A stretch of 39,045 nucleotides of DNA from positions 13,844 through 52,888 of the forward strand of contig PARI01000028.1 of assembly GCA_002711415.1 (NCBI GenBank), given 5' to 3'. Source of the DNA: Phycisphaerae bacterium. Its GTDB lineage: Bacteria > Planctomycetota > Phycisphaerae > Phycisphaerales > SM1A02. The translations under genes and the position numbers were made by a program. The notes below the pieces were generated by a model, which was not told the origin of the DNA, made no database searches, and saw only the letters and a program-made list of their open reading frames with translations. Positions 7,707-16,220 of this stretch are shown one piece after another. Positions within the stretch are counted from its first letter, which is position 1; the number at the start of each line of letters is the position of its first letter.

Positions 7707-8711
7707 TTGCACAACGATGCCGCTGGATTCAGGGAGGAGTTGGGACGCCATGGTCCGGATACAACCCGGCCCATCGGCACCGATGCGGCCATCGCCTACT
7801 GCCGGAGACTCGCTGGAGGGCACTACGAGAACTTCACCGTGATCAGCTCGCTCGTTCCGGCCGATCTCAGGGATGATTTTGCCTCCGTGTACGCCTTTTG
7901 CCGCTGGGCTGATGATCTCGGGGATGAGATCGGCGATCCAGAGCAGAGCACCCGCCTGCTCCAATGGTGGAAGCAGCAGTTGCACGCCTGTTTCAGTGGC
8001 GAGCCGGAACACCCGGTCTTCGAGGCTCTGGATGTGACCCGGCGGAGGCACCAGCTTCCGATCGAGCCCTTCGAGGATCTGATCGAGGCGTTCCTGCTGG
8101 ACCAGCACTGCACCAGGTACAAGACCTGGAACCAGTTGCTGGACTACTGCAAGTTGAGCGCCGATCCCGTAGGTCGACTCGTCCTGATGCTGCTTGGCGA
8201 ACCCCGAAACGGACGGGTCGTCGAGTGCTCTGACAGGATCTGCACGGCCCTGCAACTGACCAATCACTTCCAGGACGTCAACCGAGACTTCAGTGAGCGG
8301 AACCGGATCTACATCCCGAGTGAACTCATCAAGATCCCCGACTTCGAGGATCGGCTTGGTCGCACGATCAGCCAGGGGTTCGCCGTGGACGAGCAGTTCA
8401 TGCAGCAGTCACGCGACCTCGTCAGGGACTGTGTCGAGAGGACATGGCCGCTGTTCATCGAGGGCCGGGAGATCCTGGACCACCTAAAACCCGGCAGTCG
8501 ACCCGTGATCCGCCTGTTCATCGACGGAGGGATGCATATCCTTCGCAGCATCGAGTCCTGGAACTACGAGACCATCCTTCATCGACCGCGATTGACGCGG
8601 GCCAGGAAACTCATGCTTGTCGGAAGGGCCTGGATCTCCTCCAGGTTCAACGGCCGCAGGGGCACGCCGGCACGAGTCCAGGCCGATCCAGTTGATGGGA
8701 GTGCCGCATGA
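7707..8711 (+). CDS. hpnC: Squalene synthase-like protein HpnC
   Basis: HpnC belongs to the trans-isoprenyl diphosphate synthase (squalene/phytoene synthase) fold. In the HpnCDE route it converts presqualene diphosphate to hydroxysqualene. Residues 69-74 read DDLGDE, the first aspartate-rich metal/diphosphate site; DVNRD at 190-194 is the second. The RWADD and NHFQD contexts are typical of the HpnC branch. The frame is open upstream to 7650, but GAGGAGG at 7695-7701 sits 5 nt before TTG 7707 and a promoter lies in between, so TTG 7707 is chosen. This gives 334 residues, with a basic C-terminal tail longer than in many homologues. It is the first gene of a tightly coupled hpnC-hpnD-hpnE unit. 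Confidence 0.9.
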   Translation: MHNDAAGFREELGRHGPDTTRPIGTDAAIAYCRRLAGGHYENFTVISSLVPADLRDDFASVYAFCRWADDLGDEIGDPEQSTRLLQWWKQQLHACFSGEPEHPVFEALDVTRRRHQLPIEPFEDLIEAFLLDQHCTRYKTWNQLLDYCKLSADPVGRLVLMLLGEPRNGRVVECSDRICTALQLTNHFQDVNRDFSERNRIYIPSELIKIPDFEDRLGRTISQGFAVDEQFMQQSRDLVRDCVERTWPLFIEGREILDHLKPGSRPVIRLFIDGGMHILRSIESWNYETILHRPRLTRARKLMLVGRAWISSRFNGRRGTPARVQADPVDGSAA

Positions 8712-9604
8712 CGACGACTGATCCGGTTATCGAGGATGCGTTCCAGCAGTGCGCCGAGCTGACACGTCGGCGAGCCAGGAACTTCTACTACGGGCTCAAG
8801 CTCACGCCCCAGCCACGTCGATCGGCGATGTTCGCCATCTATGCATGGATGCGAATGGCCGATGACATCGTCGATTCTGGATCGATCAATGATTCGGAGC
8901 GGGCGGAGCAGTTGGAGACCTTCAAGCAGATGACGCACGTCGCCCTCTCAGGCAGGCGTCCGGCAGAGGACTCCCTGTGGATCGCCATGGCCGACACTGC
9001 CTCGCGGTACGAGCTTGATCCGGCTGATTTCGACGACATGCTGGCGGGGCAGGTCGACGACTTGCACGTGACGTCCTGTGCCGATTGGGACCAGTTGAGG
9101 ACCTTCTGCTACAGGGTGGCCTCCACGGTCGGCCGTGTCTGCATCTCGATCTGGGGATACGAGGATCCCGCGGCCGTCGAGATGGCCGTGGACAGGGGGA
9201 TCGCGTTCCAGTTGACCAACATCCTCAGGGACTTCCGTGAGGATCATGAATCGGGGCGGGTCTATCTGCCTGCGGAGGACTTTAGCCGTCACGGGCTCCG
9301 TCCGGAGGATGTCATCGAGTGGAGCGACCCCGATCGCTGCACCGACTTCATCCTGGAACAGGTCGCAAGGGCGAGGGATCACTACATCCGTTCGGCTCCA
9401 CTAGACGGGCTGATCACGCCTGAATGCGTGCCGACACTCTGGGCCATGACGGCGATCTACAGGGGAATCCTGGAGAAGATCGCCAGCAGCCCCTTCCGGG
9501 TCGCCGGTGACAAGCGGATCAGACTCAGCGCGCTTCGGAAGACCTCCATCGCCTTCAAGGCGAGGCGGATGATCCCGGCACGGATGGCGGGCACGGCGAG
9601 GTGA
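8708..9604 (+). CDS. hpnD: Presqualene diphosphate synthase HpnD
   Basis: HpnD condenses two farnesyl diphosphates to presqualene diphosphate, the first step of the HpnCDE squalene route. The 298-residue protein has DDIVD at 52-56 as the first Mg-binding aspartate motif. The second is in the NILRDFREDHESGRVYLP stretch at about 181-198, a hallmark of phytoene/squalene synthases. It starts at an ATG overlapping the hpnC stop codon (ATGA), with GGGAG seven nt upstream, so it is translationally coupled. HpnC and HpnD are paralogues; this one is assigned HpnD from its RNFYYGLKL start and compact length. Confidence 0.9.
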   Translation: MTTTDPVIEDAFQQCAELTRRRARNFYYGLKLTPQPRRSAMFAIYAWMRMADDIVDSGSINDSERAEQLETFKQMTHVALSGRRPAEDSLWIAMADTASRYELDPADFDDMLAGQVDDLHVTSCADWDQLRTFCYRVASTVGRVCISIWGYEDPAAVEMAVDRGIAFQLTNILRDFREDHESGRVYLPAEDFSRHGLRPEDVIEWSDPDRCTDFILEQVARARDHYIRSAPLDGLITPECVPTLWAMTAIYRGILEKIASSPFRVAGDKRIRLSALRKTSIAFKARRMIPARMAGTAR

Positions 9605-11004
9605 ACCGTGATGTCGTCATCATCGGCGGAGGGCTCTCCGGCCTGGCTGCCGCCATCGGCCTGATCCGTGGCGGCGTGCGCCCGATCATCATCGAGACAC
9701 GCCGAAAGCTCGGTGGCCGTGCGACCAGCTTCATCGATCCTCGCACCGACCAGGTGCTCGACAACTGCCAGCACGTGCTGATGGGCTGCTGCACCAACCT
9801 CATGGACTTCTACGAGCACCTCGGCGTGCTCGACCTGGTCCAGTGGCACCGGACCCTCTACTGGGCGGATCCGCCGAGACCGCCATGTCCGATGACCATC
9901 GGCAGGCTGCCGGCTCCACTGCATCACGCCCTCGGGTTCATGCGCCTGGGACTCTTCAGCATGCGGCAGAAGAGAGCGCTCGCCCGCGCAATGTGGCGAC
10001 TGATCAGGATGGGCCCATCAGGACGGATCCAGTGGCGGCATCGCACGTTCATGGAATTCCTCCGTGAGACCGGCCAGGACGAGGACCTGGTCGAACGGTT
10101 CTGGAACGTTGTCGTGGTCAGTGCCTGCAATCTCGATGTCGAGCACGTCGGGGCCGAACCTGCGATGAAGGTCTTCCAGGAAGGCTTCCTCGCCAATCGG
10201 TTCAGTCCCGCGATGGGACTGTGCACTGTTCCACTGATCGACCTGTACGATCCGGCGCTGGAGATGATCCAGGAGGGTGGTGGTGAGGTCCGGATCGGGA
10301 CCTCCGTCAAGTCGATCGCGTTCGATGGATCCAGAGTGACCAGCGTGATCACCGAGCATGGAACGATTTCCGCCACCAGCGTCATCTCCGCGGTCCCCCC
10401 GGATCGGCTGCTCAAGCTCGTGTCCGGAACGCTCATGGATGCCGACAGCAGGCTCCGGAGACTCGACCAGATCCAGGTGAGTCCGATCGTGGGCGTCCAC
10501 ATGTTCTTCGATCAGCCCGTCATGGAACTGCCACACGTGATCCTTCCCGGCAGGATGACCCACTGGTTGTTCAACAAGGGTGAGGATGAACGCGGGCTTC
10601 AGCATGTCCATGCCGTCATCAGCGGTGCCGCTGACCTGATGGATCGCTCGGAACAGGAGATCATCGACTCTGTCCTGGCGGACCTGCACTGGGCGATTCC
10701 TTCCTCGCGAGGACTCAAGCCCGTCCAGGCCCGCTCCGTGAAGGAGCGACGAGCGACCTTCGCCGCGGTACCGGGCATCGATTCAATCAGGCCATCGACC
10801 CGACCCGAGCATGCTCGTGGTGATGGGGTCTCGAACCTCCTGGTGGCGGGGGACTACACAGACACCGGCTGGCCTGCGACCATGGAAGGCGCCGTTCGAA
10901 GCGGGTACGCTGCTGCCGAGGCGATCACCGGGAAGCCGACGCTCGTACCGGACATTCCGGTCGGCCCGCTGGCCTGGCTGATGGGCCTGCGTGAACGAGC
11001 CTGA
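9601..11004 (+). CDS. hpnE: Hydroxysqualene dehydroxylase HpnE
   Basis: HpnE is a FAD-dependent amine-oxidase-fold enzyme that removes the hydroxyl of hydroxysqualene to give squalene. The 467-residue protein begins with the dinucleotide-binding strand VVIIGGGLSGLAAA (about 5-18) and the GGRAT flavin motif near 37-41. The C-terminal VAGDYTDTGWPATMEGAVRSG segment, read in part near 418-438, is the second FAD-binding region of phytoene desaturase-like proteins. Translation starts at GTG 9601, overlapping the hpnD stop. With HpnC and HpnD this completes squalene synthesis. No squalene-hopene cyclase is in the window, so the final product (hopanoid, sterol or other) cannot be told. Confidence 0.9.
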   Translation: MNRDVVIIGGGLSGLAAAIGLIRGGVRPIIIETRRKLGGRATSFIDPRTDQVLDNCQHVLMGCCTNLMDFYEHLGVLDLVQWHRTLYWADPPRPPCPMTIGRLPAPLHHALGFMRLGLFSMRQKRALARAMWRLIRMGPSGRIQWRHRTFMEFLRETGQDEDLVERFWNVVVVSACNLDVEHVGAEPAMKVFQEGFLANRFSPAMGLCTVPLIDLYDPALEMIQEGGGEVRIGTSVKSIAFDGSRVTSVITEHGTISATSVISAVPPDRLLKLVSGTLMDADSRLRRLDQIQVSPIVGVHMFFDQPVMELPHVILPGRMTHWLFNKGEDERGLQHVHAVISGAADLMDRSEQEIIDSVLADLHWAIPSSRGLKPVQARSVKERRATFAAVPGIDSIRPSTRPEHARGDGVSNLLVAGDYTDTGWPATMEGAVRSGYAAAEAITGKPTLVPDIPVGPLAWLMGLRERA

Positions 11005-11024
11005 TCCGATCATGGAGCCGTTCC

Positions 11025-12098
11025 ATGCCACAGCCCGATCCAACCGAGTTCCAGTCCCTGCTTGAACGGGTGGCCATCGATGAACTCGGGTTCTCCTCCG
11101 TTGGCGTGTGCCCGATCGACGCAACCGCCCATGCTGCGCAGTTGAGCACATGGATCAACGATGGGCACCATGGTCACATGCACTACATGAAGGAGCATCT
11201 CCAGGCGAGACTGGATCCGAACCTGGTCCTGGCCGGAGCGCGATCGGCCATCTGTGTCGCGGACCGGTATCACGATGGACGACCGGACCGGATCGAAATG
11301 GGCGCCCCGCCTCGCGGTCGGGTCGGTCGATATGCTCGCGGTGACGACTATCACAGGAGCATGCTGGGCAGGCTCAGGGTGTTGGAGCAGCGATTGAGGC
11401 AGGAGTGTCCCGGTGTGGAATTCCGCTGCTGCGTCGACACGGCCCCGGTGATGGAGCGTGAACTGGCCCAGAGGGCCGGGATTGGCCAGTTCGGCAAGAA
11501 CACGATGCTCATCGAACAGGGGATCGGAAGCTGGATGCTTCTCGGTGAGATCCTCAGCACCATGGAGATGCCTTCGACCATCGCGCCCGAGGAGGATCCA
11601 TGCGGCAGCTGCACTCGTTGCATCGATGCATGCCCGACCGACGCGATCACGCCATACACCATCGAAGCGACCCGCTGCATCAGCTACCTGACGATCGAGC
11701 ATCGGGGGATGATCGATCCGGAACTGCATCACCTGCTGGGTGACTGGATCTTCGGGTGTGACATCTGCCAGGAAACCTGTCCGCACAACCAGCCGACCAA
11801 CCGGACCTCCGGGAAGCCCTTGCATCCGGACTACCGGCAGCGGAACGAGGGGTTCGATCTGCTGGATGTCCTTGGCTGGTCCGAGCAGGACCGCCGTGAC
11901 GCCTTCATTCGCAGCGCGTTGAAACGGGCCAAGCTGGACATGTTCAAGCGGAACGCCATCATCTGCGCGGGCAATGCTGTGATCGACCGTGGGGATGATA
12001 TCGGGTTGCGACGACGGCTCCAGGAACTGTCACGGGATCCAGGTCAGGGTGAACTGGTCCGGGAGACTGCCCGGCAGACCCTCGACAGGATCGGTTGA
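11025..12098 (+). CDS. queG: Epoxyqueuosine reductase QueG
   Basis: QueG uses cobalamin and two 4Fe-4S clusters to reduce epoxyqueuosine to queuosine at the tRNA wobble position 34. The 357-residue protein has one cluster motif at C193, C196, C199 and C203, and the second at C245, C248 and C252. D138 in the CVDTAP motif matches the catalytic aspartate. The C-terminal HEAT-like helices, including a KRAKLDMFKRNA stretch, bind tRNA in known structures. The gene begins 20 nt after hpnE on the same strand and may share its transcript. No other queuosine gene is nearby. The 3' end lies 12 nt from the end of the convergent small membrane protein gene. Confidence 0.95.
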   Translation: MPQPDPTEFQSLLERVAIDELGFSSVGVCPIDATAHAAQLSTWINDGHHGHMHYMKEHLQARLDPNLVLAGARSAICVADRYHDGRPDRIEMGAPPRGRVGRYARGDDYHRSMLGRLRVLEQRLRQECPGVEFRCCVDTAPVMERELAQRAGIGQFGKNTMLIEQGIGSWMLLGEILSTMEMPSTIAPEEDPCGSCTRCIDACPTDAITPYTIEATRCISYLTIEHRGMIDPELHHLLGDWIFGCDICQETCPHNQPTNRTSGKPLHPDYRQRNEGFDLLDVLGWSEQDRRDAFIRSALKRAKLDMFKRNAIICAGNAVIDRGDDIGLRRRLQELSRDPGQGELVRETARQTLDRIG

Positions 12099-12110
12099 AT
12101 GACCCTGGAA

Positions 12111-12479
12111 TCACCCGCCGTAGAGCGGTCCCACGATGCTGACGATCGTGAAGACGACGACGCCGAGAAGGGCCACCAGCGACAGCGTGCCCACCGTGGA
12201 GATCAGGATCCTGTATCGCCTCCATGTGAGCAGGAGGATCCCACAGCCGATTCCTGGAAGTGCCAGTGATCCGATGAGTCCCGGGTTTTTCAACAGCATC
12301 AATGAAAGCCCCGACACGACCAGATCGTGATCGGCTGCAATCTGTGCGAGTCTTCCCATGATGAACCAGCCAATGATCGCTGAGATGCAACTGGTGATGA
12401 TCAGGAAGATCGCCTTGCCGATGGCCATGAAGTCCATCACCTTGTCGGCCATCTGCTTGCTGTCGCCCTGTTGTTTCAT
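12111..12479 (-). CDS. Small membrane protein with three predicted transmembrane helices
   Basis: I do not recognise this 122-residue protein. It starts with a short charged segment (MKQQGDSKQMADK) followed by hydrophobic helices at about 20-43, 58-80 and 93-117, so most of it is membrane-embedded. ATG 12479 lies 11 nt after the stop of the lipoprotein gene at 12491. The frame is open further upstream, but that part is an out-of-frame reading of the lipoprotein gene with an arginine-rich, implausible sequence. The position suggests the two envelope proteins are expressed together. No conserved catalytic motif is visible. Confidence 0.6.
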   Translation of the reverse strand: MKQQGDSKQMADKVMDFMAIGKAIFLIITSCISAIIGWFIMGRLAQIAADHDLVVSGLSLMLLKNPGLIGSLALPGIGCGILLLTWRRYRILISTVGTLSLVALLGVVVFTIVSIVGPLYGG

Positions 12480-12490
12480 CGGGGCCCCGC

Positions 12491-14461
12491 TCAGGCTGGT
12501 GGGGGCTGCTCCATCATCTGCTGCATGAGCGTCTGCATGGCGTTTGTAAAAACCGATTCGGAGCAGGAGTCGACGGCTGCCTGGACGGTCGGATACTTGC
12601 CGTTCTTGATCGCGGAGGCTTCCTGGTTCCCGGCCTGCACGATCACTTCGCTGAACTGGTCCGTGAATCCCGGGGGGAGGCTGGCGGCGGTCTTGAGCAT
12701 CGTCTCGCTGAACGAATCCATGTCCAGATACCACTGCCCGTTGACCTTGACCAGTGGCATGGCCTCCCCGATATCCTTGTCCATGAGCGAGGCGGTTGAA
12801 TCGGTCTGCTCGGTGATCTGGGCCGGCTTCATGATGTACAGGTTCGCATCATCGGACATGTTCGCGACCTTCACGGCCTGTGCTCCGAAGTGATCCTCAA
12901 TCGCCGAGTAGCAGGTGGCCTGGGCACCGAGGGTTGCCATGAAAATGTTCTTGGCGCTTTGGCCCTTTGCAGTTCTTGCACGAATGGCCTGGCCGAGCCT
13001 GTCCAGCGACTCGGTCGATGGCATGTTCGTGCTGATGAAGGTCTTGAACGCATCGAGCGAATCGAAGCCTCCGCCCGTGGATGCCTGGGCCGGTTCGCTT
13101 GCTGGTGCCTGAATGTCGGTATCGATCATCTCGGTCCCACTCAGCATGGAGAGCGAGCCATCGATGGCCTGCCTGATTCCGTCGATGCCGGGCGTACTGT
13201 TTGAAATCTGTCCGGCGAAATCCTTGGCGGACGTGAACTCGGCGATCGCCTTGTCATGGGCCTTCTTCTGCTCGGCGGCCGTCGTCTCCAGATCGACCTT
13301 CCATCGGTCGGAGCCGCCGAGCATGTCGCCCTCGGCCGCGATCCGCTTCAGCACGATCGCCTTGGCGGCGAGCCCGTTGCTCCTGGCCCACTCCAGTTCG
13401 CCCTCGGCACGGTGTATGGCGACCTTGATCAGGTTGCTCGTGTCTCGTGCGGTGCTGTTGCCACTGCCGATACCGAGGCTCGCCTTCTGGGCGTTGTTCA
13501 GGTCTGAGGAGGCCGCCTGGTACATCGGCTCGAGCACTTCCGATCGTTCCTTGACAAGCGTGTCCATGAGCTGGTCGAGTTCGGTCTCGAACTGCTTCTT
13601 GAGCTCGTTGATGGCCTGCATCTGGGCCTGCCTGTCACCAGCGCGTTGCTTGAGCCGGTCGATCGCGTCACTCATGTTCTGTGCGAGTGCCTCGGTCGAC
13701 GCAAGTTCAGCACTTACGAACGCAAGGTCCGGTCGGAGTTGTGACAGTTCGATGTCTCTGTTGGAGATCTCGGATTCCAGCTTCTTGGCCTGGATCTTCA
13801 CCTTCGACGCTTCCTCGACGAACGGGTACCCGTCCCGGGGACCGGAGTCATTGGCCTGCTGCTGCAACTGCTTGGCCTCGTCCTGGAGCTGCCTGACCAT
13901 CCCCTTCTGGGACTGGTTCTGCGACTCCATCTGCTCGATCGGGATCTGCTGGTTCCGGACCTGGTTGTTCAGGTCCCTCAGCCCGTCCTGTGCCGAGGCG
14001 AAGGTGGAGTCGACGAGTTGCTGTTCCTGCTGGAAGACCTGTTCGGAGGTGCTCCGGTGAAGGGTGTCAAGCCTGCCGAGACAATCCAGCATCTCGTTGA
14101 CACTGCCCATGATTCTCATGCGCCGCATTTCCAGCTTGTTGATGCCCCTCATCTCGGCCGTGGCCGCATCGATGGAAATCCAGCTCTTCATGAGATTGGC
14201 CGTGGATTGCTGGTCCTTGCCCATCGGGTCAGCCTGACCGATCTCGCCTGCAAGCGATCGGATCTTCGCCGCCCGGGCCCGGTCCTCGGAATGGTCGGAC
14301 TTGATGCTCGAGTTGGTGGAAAGCTCCGCATGCCTCTGCGAGATGTCCGAAAGCTTGGCCTGGGCGCTCTTGCTGTTGCTGGTGGCCTCGTTCTCGCATC
14401 CGGCGAACAGGGCGATTGCCCAGGTCGTGGTGAGGAGAGTCAGTCCCTGTTTGATCGTCAT
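12491..14461 (-). CDS. Predicted coiled-coil lipoprotein of unknown function
   Basis: The 656-residue protein starts with a positively charged, hydrophobic signal segment ending in AGC, so C22 is the probable lipidated cysteine, although the lipobox is imperfect (phenylalanine at -3). The first two thirds are rich in E, K, Q, A and L in heptad-like order, such as the QQEQQL and LQDEAKQLQQQ stretches, which predicts long coiled coils. The last part (about 480-640) looks globular, with a VKVNGQWYLDMDSF stretch reminiscent of small alpha+beta domains that follow signal peptides. AAGGA lies 6 nt before the ATG. It probably sits in the periplasm anchored to a membrane. I do not recognise the family. 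Confidence 0.7.
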   Translation of the reverse strand: MTIKQGLTLLTTTWAIALFAGCENEATSNSKSAQAKLSDISQRHAELSTNSSIKSDHSEDRARAAKIRSLAGEIGQADPMGKDQQSTANLMKSWISIDAATAEMRGINKLEMRRMRIMGSVNEMLDCLGRLDTLHRSTSEQVFQQEQQLVDSTFASAQDGLRDLNNQVRNQQIPIEQMESQNQSQKGMVRQLQDEAKQLQQQANDSGPRDGYPFVEEASKVKIQAKKLESEISNRDIELSQLRPDLAFVSAELASTEALAQNMSDAIDRLKQRAGDRQAQMQAINELKKQFETELDQLMDTLVKERSEVLEPMYQAASSDLNNAQKASLGIGSGNSTARDTSNLIKVAIHRAEGELEWARSNGLAAKAIVLKRIAAEGDMLGGSDRWKVDLETTAAEQKKAHDKAIAEFTSAKDFAGQISNSTPGIDGIRQAIDGSLSMLSGTEMIDTDIQAPASEPAQASTGGGFDSLDAFKTFISTNMPSTESLDRLGQAIRARTAKGQSAKNIFMATLGAQATCYSAIEDHFGAQAVKVANMSDDANLYIMKPAQITEQTDSTASLMDKDIGEAMPLVKVNGQWYLDMDSFSETMLKTAASLPPGFTDQFSEVIVQAGNQEASAIKNGKYPTVQAAVDSCSESVFTNAMQTLMQQMMEQPPPA

Positions 14462-14522
14462 GCTGGGTCCTTGCGTTTCTGCGGGAACGGGCGAATCCGG
14501 GATCCCGGGGTCCTGTCAGGGA

Positions 14523-14531
14523 AGTGTAGCA
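14523..14531 (-). promoter_or_regulatory. Extended -10 promoter TGCTACACT for the lipoprotein gene
   Basis: On the minus strand TGC precedes TACACT (14523-14528), giving an extended -10 with the TGN element. Transcription would start about 54 nt before ATG 14461. No other signal is seen in the 106-bp gap between 14461 and 14568. Confidence 0.45.
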
Positions 14532-14567
14532 CCAATCCGTGGCCTTCTGGAGTTCATGGAAAGTCTG

Positions 14568-16094
14568 TCAGCGGGTCTGCCGCTGCTTGTTGCCGCCATC
14601 GGGGGGGATGATCCCGTCCTCCGTTGGGGCCGTGGGGGCCTTCAACGCAGGAGGTGTGAAGTCGATCGGGTACTCGTGTCGGGGCTTGTACATCGAGTTG
14701 ATCCACTGGATCGAGTCCTCCAGGAGTCTCTTGTTGCTTCGGCCGAAGCTGGGCCGCCATCCCTTGACGTCCGGGTGGGGCATGCGAGCCTCCGATCGAG
14801 GAAGAGCGTGCTGGATGATCAGCGACTTCATGGGGTTCTCGAAGTCGACAAGGTGGTGTTCACTCATGTCGGTCTCCAGGAGGATCATCAGGTTCGTGTA
14901 CCGGACCTTCGGGTCCTTGTACCCCTTCCGATGCAGGAAGAAGTCGCCTGCCTTGACGCCTCCATGGCACTTGCTCGTCGCGCAGTTGTTGATGAGCCAG
15001 GAGTCATGTACCCGTTGCCTGAAGAGATTCAGTGCGTATGGCTCCGAGTCCACCGAGATGCGAGGATAGAAGTCCCGAGCCTGCAGTTGGAAGATGAGCT
15101 TGACCAGTTCGATCGGATCGGCTCGGAAGAGCTTCGTCCGACCCTCGCTGTTTGCCGGGATGCGCGGGTCTGCCGCATGCTCGGTGATCAGATCGCGGAT
15201 CGTCTCCGGCGAGATGCTCACACGTGGGGGCTTGGAGAAGTCGATCTCGTAGACCCTGATGATGTTCACGTCATCGGTGCTGAGAAGGCTCGTCGGGAGC
15301 AGGTCGGATTGGGAGATGGTCCCGCCTCCGGACTCCGAACCGGAGATCCTGATGCCGGGCACGTCACCCTCTTGATTCTGCAAGTTCAGCTGCGCGTCGA
15401 CCTGGTTCAGGAGCATGTTGGCCTCGTAGAGGTCGACCTCCTTGACCAGGGCCGTCAGTTCCTCGTGAGCGAGTTCGTACTCGCGTTGCCGGACGAGCCA
15501 TCGGCAGAGTTCAAGCCGGCGACCGTACATGGTCGGTTCGAGAGACTCCTTGATCTGCCTGTACTTCTTCTTGAACGGAAGGTCCAGCTGGACATGGGAT
15601 ACCCGCTTCCTCGGCAGATCCAGCTCGATGCCCTCCACCCTGATCTGAACGTGGTCGAACGTGTCGGCGAACACGGTGCCCTCGTACACGGTGCCGTCAC
15701 GCATGAAGACCATTCCGGGTGTCTGGCCGTCCGTCATATCGTTGAGCCTGACGAGGGCGATTGTCCTGTTCTTGAGGATGGTCTGGTCCGGGTTGTCTGG
15801 GTTCTCATCCGGCATGGCGGTCTCGTCCGAGCCTGGAAGGGCTGGTCTGACCACGATGACATGTTCATCCTCCCGGACGCGCCAGCCCGAGATCTCTTCC
15901 CGCCGATTCAGGATCAGGTGGACCCGCTGTGGGTCATCCGTATTCCCCACCCCTTTGGCATCACCGGTTGGGGATGCGGGCTCGTCCTCCTGCTTCGGAG
16001 GCGGATCGGATATTGCCGGAGGTGCCTCCGGAGCCGCCTGCGAAGCGACCAGCATGCCGAAGATCAGGATGAAGAGTGCTGTGGCCAAGGACAT
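14568..16094 (-). CDS. Secreted protein with a CX4CH haem-type motif
   Basis: The 508-residue protein has an N-terminal hydrophobic signal (about 1-20, ending ASQA-AP) and a proline/acidic linker. Next come beta-rich segments (about 57-170), one reading MRDGTVYEGTV, that resemble small SH3- or LSm-like barrels. A helical middle contains a repeat-like region near 200-240. Around residue 393 the sequence NNCATSKCHGG gives a CX4CH motif. CX4CH can bind haem c covalently, as in some multihaem cytochromes, and secreted planctomycete proteins often contain cytochrome-like modules. A HALPRSEARMPHP segment follows, with a possible distal ligand. A periplasmic electron-transfer or sensing role is an inference. 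GGAGG lies 11 nt before the ATG, slightly long. Confidence 0.65.
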   Translation of the reverse strand: MSLATALFILIFGMLVASQAAPEAPPAISDPPPKQEDEPASPTGDAKGVGNTDDPQRVHLILNRREEISGWRVREDEHVIVVRPALPGSDETAMPDENPDNPDQTILKNRTIALVRLNDMTDGQTPGMVFMRDGTVYEGTVFADTFDHVQIRVEGIELDLPRKRVSHVQLDLPFKKKYRQIKESLEPTMYGRRLELCRWLVRQREYELAHEELTALVKEVDLYEANMLLNQVDAQLNLQNQEGDVPGIRISGSESGGGTISQSDLLPTSLLSTDDVNIIRVYEIDFSKPPRVSISPETIRDLITEHAADPRIPANSEGRTKLFRADPIELVKLIFQLQARDFYPRISVDSEPYALNLFRQRVHDSWLINNCATSKCHGGVKAGDFFLHRKGYKDPKVRYTNLMILLETDMSEHHLVDFENPMKSLIIQHALPRSEARMPHPDVKGWRPSFGRSNKRLLEDSIQWINSMYKPRHEYPIDFTPPALKAPTAPTEDGIIPPDGGNKQRQTR

Positions 16095-16165
16095 CCGATC
16101 ATTGTCCTCCCAGCACGCCCGTTCTGCAATGCCACAGTGTCTTGAAGCGGGTCATGGGGCATTTG

Positions 16166-16174
16166 TGGTATGTT
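16166..16174 (+). promoter_or_regulatory. Candidate extended -10 TGGTATGTT for the TIM-barrel gene
   Basis: TGG directly precedes TATGTT (16169-16174), giving a TGN-extended -10 about 46 nt before ATG 16221. No -35 at good spacing is seen. Confidence 0.3.
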
Positions 16175-16220
16175 CCGCCGCGTTGGTGCATCTGATTCGA
16201 ATCAACAGGAGGACCTGGCG

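Noticed and set aside
14301-16145. Long plus-strand open frame (614 codons) across the haem-motif and lipoprotein genes
   Set aside because: It lies antisense to two genes that have signal peptides, ribosome-binding sites and sensible composition; its own translation has no recognisable motif and is biased as expected for a GC-rich antisense shadow.
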